Positions 46,601 to 55,470 of a DNA stretch of 64,000 nt are shown here, one piece after another (positions within the stretch are counted from its first letter, which is position 1; every line of letters starts with the position of its first letter). Origin of the DNA: Rachycentron canadum (lineage: Eukaryota > Chordata > Actinopteri > Carangiformes > Rachycentridae); the NCBI GenBank assembly GCA_038496675.1, contig CM076660.1:15880393-15944392 (forward strand). Reading direction: 5' to 3'. The notes under the pieces were generated by a model, which saw nothing but the letters and a program-made list of their open reading frames with translations, was not told the DNA's origin and did not search any database. The translations under genes were made by a program, and so were the position numbers.

Positions 46601-49600
46601 GAGCTGGTTTGGGATGAACTGGACAGAAGGTGAAAGCAAAGCAGCCTGAAACTCCAACACATTTGTGGGAATGACAAATTTTCTGAACAATGTTTCATTT
46701 CCATTTCAGAAAGAGTGAGTTTATCCTGCTGCTGAGAGAGTCAAACATTTAATTTAAATTTAACCTAATTTAACAAAACATGATTCCTTGCTTTTAAAAT
46801 AACCTGTTGTTAATTTGTTCTATGCTTTAATTTCAGAAACATTAAAACACTGAATTATGGAAATTTAAATAACACGCTGAAAAAAACTTTTGACTGGTGT
46901 CATGTTTTTGGTTGTTAAAGATTTGCTAAAATACATTATTTAAAAAGGCCTTTATTTTGAAGTCTGATAATCAACAACATGTTGACTTTTAATCTATAAG
47001 GGGTCTATTTGAATATACATGAATACAGTTGATTTTTTTTTCCCACAGCCAACAAACAAGGATTCTTGGGAATTGGGGAATATAAAAATCTATTACCAGA
47101 AATTATTTTCATTCCTGCAAGTAGTGATTTTTCATGCAGTCACTCCTCCATTCCCTTGTGGTGCCAGTGAGATTCCTTGGTGGCCATCAAACCACATCAC
47201 TCTACAGAAGATGTCAATAAACCTGACATGCTGCTTCTCAAATTAGCTTTGAATTTTAGAGCTACCATAATTAGCTTTTCCATTTTCACCAATGTCATTT
47301 AAAAATAGCGTGAAAGAAACTAACAGCTCTTTTGCTGTCTAGCCTTGCTTTCACTTTCCATTTGAAATAATCTTTTCTGAATGAATGGCTGAGTAATTAA
47401 CAGCACTAGACACCCTTTTCAGAGAGCACAGACATTTCATAAATAATACATATTTAATGTCTTGTCATTTTGTGTTCAGAGAAGCTTGGCTAATGAATTT
47501 TAACAGATGATTTCTTCTTGCATTTACTCACCCATACTCAGGCCTCTGTTTTTTTTACTTTTCATTTTATGCCTGCTTTTCCCTTTTCTTGTTGTTCTTT
47601 CCAGTAATGGACAAACTCAACAGAGCTACTCATTTATATTTACCTTCAACCTTGGTTGGGAAATGATTGTGGAAATCTACAGAGGAAGAGAAAAGTTGAA
47701 CACCGAATCGTGGGTAAAGCAATGTGCAACAGTGTAGTAAATCAGTTCACACTAATTTGCTGCAGGGAAGCCCACACAGGCCACACTAAATGATTTTAAT
47801 GCAGATTTTAACCTGTGTGGGATCTGGTCAAGTTGGGACTGAGAAAGGGCACTCAGTTATCGACAGTCGGCACAGATTATCCTATCGTGAGTAGGCTCAG
47901 AGCTGACAGCCATGGCCTTTTGGCTCAACACATTTTTTCAAACATGTCTGGTCAGGCTTATGTGGTCTGAAGAAATCTAAGACCCACTATGAGTGACGCT
48001 GGCTATGTCTAATGGTCATTTAGATACAGAGGGAAACGAAATAATGCTTTGCTTTAAAACTAACTGAGGCTATGTTATGAAATTGCCAAATCTTCTTGCA
48101 TCTTAAAAATTTAACGTTGGGGCATTTATGTCATACAACAGAACAGGATGTTATCATTTGTACTGAAGTCGGTATGCAGAAAAATATGGCATTTACTGTA
48201 CGTAAATCTGTATGTATTTACAAATAGGTAAAAAAATATGACAAATAAAAAACTGATTAGAAAGTATACAACCAATTCTGTATTTCATAACTGAATTTAA
48301 AGGACGAATGACAAAACACCTTATTCCCATTAAGCCCTCAGTAAGTTTTCTTTGGAGAGTGTGTTATGTATTCAGCCCCTGGAGGGCAGAGTGGTGATGT
48401 CCCTGAAGGCCCGTGGCTGTAACCTCAGAGCATCTGCTACCCACAGCTGTGAGAGCTGCCGCTTCGTGGTGGAGGCACAAAGGGACACTTTGCCCTCCCC
48501 GATGTGTCACATCTTTCCCTGGGCCTTAGACAAAAACCCAGGCAGGATGGACTTGGCATGCCTGCTCATGTTATTTTGCAGCAAATACATGTAGAGCACT
48601 TCTGGCCTAAGAGCTGAGCTCTGCAGATTAGCATCTGGGACAAATAGACCTGAGCTCAGTAAGAGCCAGATTGATAAGTCCAATACATGCAGCCATTCCT
48701 GGTCTCCTCTCAGGCAGTGCTAAAGATCACAGAGCTTGGATATTGATACTGATCTCAATTTGCAAATGTCTGTCACTTGAGTTTTCATCTTTTCATTGGT
48801 GAAGAAAAAACAAGAAGTGAGATGAGTAAAAGAGAGAACAAAACAAAGCAGAACTACAACTAACTAAGGGGAGGAATGTGGTTTCAAAATGAAAGAGCCA
48901 CTTGAATCCCAATAATATTGAATATTGGACAGATGCAATTCATACTGTAGTCCAATTTCTGCAGAACACTGACCATAGCCAACTTTATTTCAGTTTTGAA
49001 CACCTGAGTCAATGCAGGTATACTGTACATCGCAAGTACCCATGACTCCAAAAGCAGCTGAATAGGGATTTGGGTACTCTGCAAGAAAAGCTGAGATCTG
49101 AGACTGACATTTGAGCTTCTCAGAAAGCTCAGAGGACTCAGGAAAACACTCAGCCATGGTAGGCTGGGCGCTGTGAAGTTCCCTGGACTGTCAGAACCAT
49201 CTGCATCACTTGCATTTTTTACTGTTTTTACCTGACAATACTATAGCACAGGAGATTTCAGATAAGGGTACTTTAAAATGAAGAAAATTGAATGATAGCT
49301 AGCATGAATGAGCAGTAAACCGACTTATTCTATTTCATTAGCTGGACATCCATTAAAAGTCTTAAGAATAATTTTTCAGTTGGCTTATCATTAAGCAAAT
49401 TGTTGGTATAAATGTCTGTTAGCATTCAGTTAACCAAAAAACTACCTGAGAGACTGTGGACATGTGACAACTGTGGACATGCTGTGCTATGTTTATCCAT
49501 CATATCAACAGTAGAGCAGTTATACTTGTACAGTACAAGAGCACAGTGCACATGTACTAAAATGCAGCCCAGGTGCTGGTGCATGCATTAGTCATCTTTA

Positions 49601-52600
49601 AATTAGTAATTTCCTTCTTGTTGGCCCAACTATGCAGATGTTCAGCCCCTACAACAAATATTATGCAACTGCCCTGCATCCTGCGGTGCCAGTGTGTCAT
49701 GGTTCAAATCAGGTTCAAAACTGTGATTCCAGCCTACAAAACCAGGTATGAGCTGACACCATTTTACCTCCGGGCGAAGGTAAACTCTGTCTAGTACTCA
49801 GATCTCTCTGATCTACTTCTTGCCTGGAGCCACAGTCTCTCAACTGTCCTCACAAACATACATCAACATTAGTGCCTTTTCTTGCACTGGCGAGGTGCAA
49901 CCTGCTCCCTGGTTGACCATCATCAAATACAGAATGAAGACTTATCCAATATGTCTGACATGAGCTTTGTTTCAGGTTTTACAAAATAAATCATGTTGCC
50001 TAGCCTGTCTGAGTAGTAACCACTAACTCAATGTTTTGTTTTTCCTTTGATAGTGGTGGTAGTGCTTTTCTCTACCTTCAGACAGGAAACTTTGTGTGAC
50101 TCTGTCAATCTACTGGATGACTATAGTATACTAAATAAGTTGTTGCCAAATTTTGAAAGGAAAAAAATTAACATATATGTAGAATATACAGTATCTTAGC
50201 AAATTTTGAAAGATGCAGAGTATACATCTTCAGTAACTTTTCTCATTCTGATTCTGAACTGCCGCTGCATCTGTGGTAGGCTATAGTTTGCCACAAGTGC
50301 CAGACCACAGTGAAGAGTCTAAAATACACCTTGTCATCAGCAGCAGTCTGTCACAGAGAGGGAAGTCAGCATGCTGTCATTTTGTCTGTTGAGCATTGGG
50401 AGTAGGGTGAAAGTGTCCTCTGTCAGGGATGGAAAATGTCCTCCACATTCTCACGACACTCCGTGTGCATCGCTGACAATCTACAAACAAACGTCCCAGC
50501 TCACACAAAGGTAACATCTACACAAAAAGGCTTCTTTTAAGGAAACCTCAACCCAAACGATAAATGAGGCTGCAATGTCAAAATTGGATTTTATTTAGAA
50601 TATTTCTAATGATGTTTTGTTTTCGCTTCTTCGTATAAACGTCTGTGGTTTCTTAGGTAGCAGCCTGCCACCCCCGTTTCCCTCCTACTGGTTCAGAGTA
50701 GACAAAGTATACAGTATGTGGTGCTCTATGGGAACTGCAGGTGGAGTCAAAGCACAAAGAATCCACACTTACATCACACAGACGCCTTTTTTTTCTCTCC
50801 CCCCCCCCCCCCCCCCTTTTTTTTTTTTAACACCAAAAACCCTCATCTGCACTAAAATTAGAGAATTTAGTACCAAAAACAAAACCACTAGAATCACTAT
50901 CCCTGAGTTGATTTTGGGCTGAGTGTGCTGCAAATTAAATGAGATAGGACGGAGATGCAGCAACATCCCCAGATGATACACAGGGAGGAAGGTCAAGACT
51001 AAACAAACCGTGTCCTCTGTTCTGTCTGTGTCTGCCCAGAAAGAAGAGGCCATGTAGCATCTTATTAGAATCATCTCAAACGCTAAATAAATCATCAAGA
51101 ATTCATCTGTCAACCATTTTTGACTCTGTCCAAATGCCACAAACCTCATAAGAAGGACTGCACTTGTTATATCATCAGGAGGTATTGGTGAATCTTTTCT
51201 CTGGAGAATAGAAGAGTTACTAAATGGTAACAATAAAACAGAATGTAGTTGATTGAGGTAACAAGATACAGATATTTCACGACTTCAGTCAAAGCTCATT
51301 TACAATCCAGACTTTGTTGCTGTTATTGTGATAATGTTCTTGCTTTGCAGACAGATTTGCCACATACTGAGGACGCATAGCTATTTCTCTGAGTGATATT
51401 TCCCTTAAAGCTGCTTCATGGCTGTTTAAGCACTCGAAAACAGGCCCATGATGTCACTGTTTACCACTCTAACCCTCCATCTCCCACCCCCTCCCTTCAC
51501 CCCCTGTTCATAATCATTCACTTGTCTCCATTCCTTTTGCAGCTGTCAGAATTAAACTGTACATAATAGTCGCCATCATGTCTCCTGCTCCCTGGCTGCT
51601 GCTAACCACAAATCAACATTCCTGCTTCTTAGTAATGTTCATTGCAATTGTTGGGGAAATTGTTTGTTTTGAAAATGCTAAATCAAACAGCCCGACGTGA
51701 AAGAAAGAGCATCTGACTGGCTTCCAGTGTTTCCTCTGTCGATTTGAATTAAGTTCAAATGAGGACAGGTGGGTTCGTTTGTTTGTGTGTATTTGTGTGC
51801 ATATGCAGGTGGTCTGCATATAAGCCATAGCTACTTGTAATGTAGCTGTCTGTGTGTTTGTGTGCAGATGTGTGTGCATCTTCAGGTATGGCAGCATGTG
51901 CCATTAAATAGCATGTCTTTGCATTTTACATCTGTGAGCTACGGCACAGACTAGACAACATCTGAATTGCAATTAATACAGATTTTCTCCAACAAGCGTC
52001 TAATAGTATGTCTGATTAGGAAAGACACACTTCCCTAAAGCCCGGAGGCTGTGTGTTCAGTCAGGGGAACTATTATTGACACTTATTGAATGATCTACAG
52101 TTGTAAGCGGGGAAAAAGCAGGATGTCTAAATGAAGCCCACAAGAAAATCAATGCTGTGTTTGAGACAAACTTGCATCCTGTTTTAGGTGAAAATCTCTA
52201 GACAGATATTTTCCAGCATGTTAATAAATTGTGGATTATACTTTATTGGAGTGAGTGTATTTTAAGTACTGAGACTTATCTTTCTGTTTGAATTTGCATT
52301 TACTCATATACTTATTCATAACAGACTATGTTTAAATGCATGCACCATAATTTCAGGATGTTTTGACTCTAAAATGTCTGTATTGGAAAGAATTGTCGAA
52401 AAAGAAGAAAACGTGACCGACTTTAGTGTAAACTGCTCACCACTTATATCTTTCTACTCACTGCTATTGTAGGGGACAGACCATAGATGGAGATCATAAC
52501 ATATCATGTCAAATGACAAATATAAATAAATTTTTATTTGGAAAAATTAAATCAGGAGGTCAATTTTTTAGAGAGAGTGGCAAACCACCTCTTATTTTAT

Positions 52601-53359
52601 GATATATCCAAATTTTTTTTACTCATATTACTTGCCAAAATATTTGATGCAAGGAAATGTCAAGGACAAAATCTTGCAGTATGTATAAGCATAGTGCAAG
52701 AATCTTTTTTAATGTCAGAATGTTTTTTAATGTCTAGACCCTCTAACGCTTCAAGTACAGGTGTTTTAGACCAAAGATTCTCATTTGACTAAAGTTTTGT
52801 TCCAGGAACATCCATGAGTGAATTTGTTTTTCTGTCTATAATTCATTTAATTTTTTTGATCCCTCCCTTTGATCCCATGAGCCCCTTTCTTAAGAGAAAG
52901 CACTGTTTGAGAAGCACTGGTGTAAGAGTGGCTGAGAAACATCATTTTCTTTTTTTTTTTTTATCTAGAGGGGCTGAGATTGGTTGATGAATGGGCCATA
53001 TGGTTAGAGCCTTAAGTGTAGATTACACCTCTCAGCAACTTAATTTAACAGTGGATAAGAATCTTCTATATTTAAAGATCTTGGATAAAATATCTCCTGT
53101 GTACGATGCTCTCGGTCTAAACCAAAAATGTTGCCGAGTGTGTGCGTGGGGGCTCAGGGGGACTACGTCTATGAGGGGAAGCAGAGCAGGAGAAGTTGGA
53201 GAGAGCAGCAGCCACACAGAACATGGACAGAGCGTTTACCTGGCCCTGTGCTCTGTGGGTACGCCAAGTAGCCGCCTCTTCCACGGGCCCCCCTACCTGA
53301 GCCACGCGCTGCTGCTACTGCTGCTGCTGCCACCGGTCCGTATGCTGTCGCTGGGAAGC
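34603..53359 (-). CDS. msi2: Musashi-2 RNA-binding protein, C-terminal exons (partial)
   Basis: Musashi proteins bind UAG-containing mRNA 3' UTRs through two N-terminal RRMs and control translation in stem and neural progenitor cells. Only the C-terminal part is here: exons 53240-53359, 42516-42695, 38478-38632 and 34603-34644 (descending order, minus strand) join in frame into 164 residues plus a stop. Diagnostic blocks are YGPVAAAAVAAARGSG, RPGGFPGANSPGPVADLYG, DSAVGNYISAASPQPGSGFG and the terminal GPLIATAFTNGYH. VADLYGP and SPQPGSGFG distinguish it from MSI1. The middle exon adds LPDYGFYSAPSDQRG to HLHSPDQFKNP, a segment absent from the 328-residue human form but, as I recall, present in longer vertebrate isoforms. 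The RRM exons are not in this window and must be beyond 64000. Teleosts have msi2a and msi2b; which one this is cannot be told. Confidence 0.95.
34645..38477 (-). other. msi2: msi2 last intron
   Basis: 3.8 kb from donor GTGAGTAC to acceptor TTTTAG. It contains the TTAA-flanked MITE at 35606-35992 and unassigned unique-looking sequence (36800-37120, 37700-38000). No coding exon was recognised. Confidence 0.75.
35610..35988. mobile_element. Non-autonomous MITE flanked by TTAA
   Basis: The terminal inverted repeats AGGTGCTATATGT (35610-35622) and ACATATAGCAGCT (35976-35988) match at 12 of 13 positions. The element is flanked on both sides by TTAA (35606-35609 and 35989-35992), the target duplication of piggyBac and Kolobok elements. 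It is 379 bp with no transposase. The termini do not start with CCC as piggyBac usually does, so the superfamily is open. Confidence 0.75.
38478..38632 (-). CDS. msi2: msi2 exon: PGGFPGANSPGP to PQPGSGFG
   Basis: 155 nt, acceptor TATGCAG, donor ACA|GTGAGT. Two leading bases complete a Gly codon begun in the upstream exon (phase 1); it ends in phase 0. It encodes (G)TNPSRPGGFPGANSPGP, then VADLYGPSSQDSAVG and ASPQPGSGFGPSIT. Human has GHGIA where this has GPSIT. Confidence 0.95.
38633..42515 (-). other. msi2: msi2 intron between cassette exon and PGGFPGANSPGP exon
   Basis: 3.9 kb. No coding exon was recognised. It contains A-rich tracts (41080-41100) and a C-run on the transcribed strand (42378-42387). 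A tRNA-like stretch at 40945-41012 was judged not to be a tRNA gene. Confidence 0.75.
42516..42695 (-). CDS. msi2: msi2 cassette exon (60 residues, phase 1/1)
   Basis: 180 nt between acceptor CTCCCAG and donor G|GTTTGTAT. It opens with two bases and closes with one, so inclusion or skipping keeps the frame. It encodes LPDYGFYSAPSDQRGG, FADYGSLGPQAAQML and CNSPLQHLHSPDQFKNP. The clean codon structure and splice sites support it as real coding sequence. The upstream tract is C-rich (42696-42740). Confidence 0.9.
42708..42738 (+). other. G-quadruplex-type run opposite the cassette-exon polypyrimidine tract
   Basis: G tracts of 3, 4, 5, 4 and 4 with one-base loops on the plus strand, just upstream (in msi2 sense) of the cassette-exon acceptor. 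In the msi2 RNA this is the C-rich polypyrimidine tract. Confidence 0.8.
44319..44412. repeat. (ATT)n / (AAT)n microsatellites
   Basis: Two ATT-type repeat blocks, the second (44384-44412) about ten units, separated by unique sequence. Confidence 0.9.
46477..46905 (+). mobile_element. Tc1-like transposon relic, 3' part
   Basis: 46502-46540 encodes LQKDNDPKHSKK and 46571-46630 encodes AAQSPDLNPVELVWDELDRR, the two hallmark blocks of the Tc1 transposase C-terminus, out of frame with each other. The tail resembles a Tc1 3' end finishing AAACTTTTGACTGGTGTC near 46885-46903. The 5' part is missing, and it lies antisense within an msi2 intron. It belongs to a different family from the element at 18114. 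Confidence 0.8.
49565..49960 (+). mobile_element. LINE-like reverse transcriptase C-terminal relic
   Basis: The plus strand encodes LVHALVIFKLVISFLLAQL and, after a gap, IRFKTVIPAYKTRYELTPFY followed by LRAKV. The pattern resembles the C-terminal region of L2/CR1-group reverse transcriptases (HALVISKLDYCNSLL ... RIRFKTL ... APSYL). It is divergent and stops near 49794; the assignment is by eye. Confidence 0.5.
50786..50829. repeat. Homopyrimidine tract with C18 followed by T13
   Basis: A run of about 18 C at 50799-50816 then about 13 T, preceded by CTTTTTTTTCTCT. It is a 44-base strand-asymmetric polypyrimidine block. Confidence 0.9.
53240..53359 (-). CDS. msi2: msi2 exon: YGPVAAAAVAAARGSG plus RG-rich extension, two 5' splice sites
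   Basis: Long form 120 nt with acceptor TGCCTGCAG and donor CCAG|GTAAAC at 53239. It encodes (G)FPATAYGPVAAAAVAAARGS, then GRGARGRGGYLAYPQSTGP. A second donor, TCAG|GTAGGG, ends a 63-nt short form at 53297. Spliced to the 38632 exon, the short form gives RGSGTNPSRPGG, the arrangement of canonical human MSI2 (RGSGSNPARPGG). Both donors are phase 1. Confidence 0.92.
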
Positions 53360-53400
53360 CTGCAGGCACATACACACACACATATACACACATACATCAC
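53360..53400 (-). repeat. UG-repeat tract before the msi2 acceptor
   Basis: CA/TA-rich on the plus strand, so in msi2 pre-mRNA it reads as UGUGUGUAUAUGUGUG-type sequence ending directly at CCTGCAG. Confidence 0.9.
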
Positions 53401-55389
53401 TTCCTGCACATGGATGAGTACGTCCCAGAGCTACAGGAGAATGTTGATACCTGTGCTGAGCTACGGGATAAAACTATAGCTGTCAGAGACGGGGCCTCAT
53501 GTCGGCGCAACATCTATCAGCAGACTCTTACAGAACCCACTGTGATATTCAAAACCCTGCAGATCCACTGATCCACACAGAAATGGAAAGGAAGCCATGA
53601 GCACCTCACTGAACAGCAGAAAGAAAAAGATGTTTAAAATAACTAAAATGCAGCTTTGACGTAATGTATCTCTAGATGTCCTGGTTAAGTAAAGGTTAAA
53701 TAAAACACAAATAAATAAAATAAGTGCTTGCCATGATCACAACATAAGTAACTGGTTAACTCAACAAATATTCAGATTAATTACCTCTATTCCTGTAAAT
53801 TCAATCCTGCATATGTATTAAAACTTCACACATTATAATGGATCACCCATTCATTGACCCTACAACTGATGAATCATGCAGACAAATACAACCACTGCAC
53901 AGAATACATGTAAAATACTCCTCAGTGGGTTACACACAACTGAAACCCCTAACAATGATCTTGCTTCCCTTTTTACTGATTACTATTGTTTTCAAACAAT
54001 CCATATTGTTTACATGAAGAGACTGCAGTGATCATGATGTGTCATGATGTAAAATGTAAGTAAAATATATGATTTCAAAACTAAAATACTGTGATTTACG
54101 TGTGATAATATTTTGTCCGATATATACTACAAATTAATATCCCCCCCCTTTTTTCATAGTAGATTTCTGTCGCATTGAGAAGGAGCAAATTTGCATTTGT
54201 AAACTGACTTTGGGTGTGTTTGCAATTCACCAAGTCCCTGATTATATTAGTGGAAGAATTTGGCTCTGGGGGGTGTTTATGTCACATGCTTTGGATGAAA
54301 GATTATAGCCACTTCTGAGCAGCATAGACATGGGCATAATAGCACTACCTCTGGGGACTATCCCTGCATTTGTTCGGGAGTGCTCCCAATTACAGCGAGC
54401 TTCTATGGAATCAGAATCAGCCACTGTAATGCAAGAGGCAAAGTATTCCACTGTTTTTTTCTCCCGGTTGTTCAGCTGGAAGATATACAGTAGAAAAAAA
54501 CATTTTCCACAATCAGATGGAGACATCTGTTGGATGATTTGTCACTCAGAAGAGATTTCAATCTGTTAGTTTATATGAAGACCGAACAAGTCTCTTGTGT
54601 TCGTTTCTTCTTATGTAAACATTTTCAGTTTTCCAGCGCTGAGATTTTTCTAAGCTTCAGGCTTTAAAAGTATATCTATATACACATTTATAAATCTTTT
54701 CAAATTGTCAGTTTATGATCCACTAATAAAATAAAGACCTTAATACCATGCAAATATAAATCCACTTCTTTAGGGTCTGATTATTCCAACAAATATCAGC
54801 CTAATAATCAGTCTGTAATTAAGCCAATACAGTATCTGTGAATTGTAATTACATTGTTGGCCTTAATGAACACAGTAGTTAGAGGTGGCTGACAGAGGCT
54901 AGTCCATGCCCAGGGCCTGGGCTCTTCTCTCAGCACAGGAATGGCACGTCATTAGTGGTGGTGATGAGATTCCTCACTCTGGGCTCAACACCGTCTTTGC
55001 CTAATCAGCCTCCTAAAATTATCTCCACAGGAAATGCTTTCCTCACTAGCAAAAAATGATCTGAAAATGCCCTCCATTTGGAGTTTTTCTTGATTTCTTT
55101 TTCTTTTTTTTTTTTGCTGAATGTGTGTGTTTCTTTTATGTTTTCACCATATTCTGGAGACTGTGGTTTAGACATTACAAAATGGCACAGGACACCTTAG
55201 AGGATTATTTTTTTGAATGCTGTGGAGGTGAGAGGAGCACCAGCGGGTGACCTATTTTCCAAGCCAGCCCTGTACTGCTATTCCACGAAGAGGGGCTCAC
55301 ACAAAAGACTGATTGGGGGGTGGGGGGGTTGCATGTATGTGTATTTGTGTGTGTATATGTGTGAGTTGGGAGGGGGGTGGGGTGTGGGA

Positions 55390-55392
<3 letters not shown>

Positions 55393-55459
<67 letters not shown>

Positions 55460-55470
55460 TATGTGTGTGT
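55393..55470. repeat. (GT)n microsatellite
   Basis: About 29 GT units, then GTATGTGTGTATGTGTG variants. It is flanked by G-rich sequence (55314-55328, 55371-55384). Confidence 0.95.

Larger units (their letters stand above)
42696..53239 (-). other. msi2: msi2 10.5-kb intron
   Basis: No coding exon was recognised. It contains a Tc1-like transposase relic (46477-46905), a LINE-like reverse transcriptase relic (49565-49960), ATT repeats (44384-44412), a C/T homopolymer tract (50786-50829) and several stretches resembling conserved non-coding sequence (45600-45960, 47030-47290, 48350-48600). Confidence 0.7.

Noticed and set aside
52991..53479. 162-codon plus-strand frame
   Set aside because: Shadow of the msi2 exon on the opposite strand; its Leu-rich run is the antisense of the poly-Ala segment.
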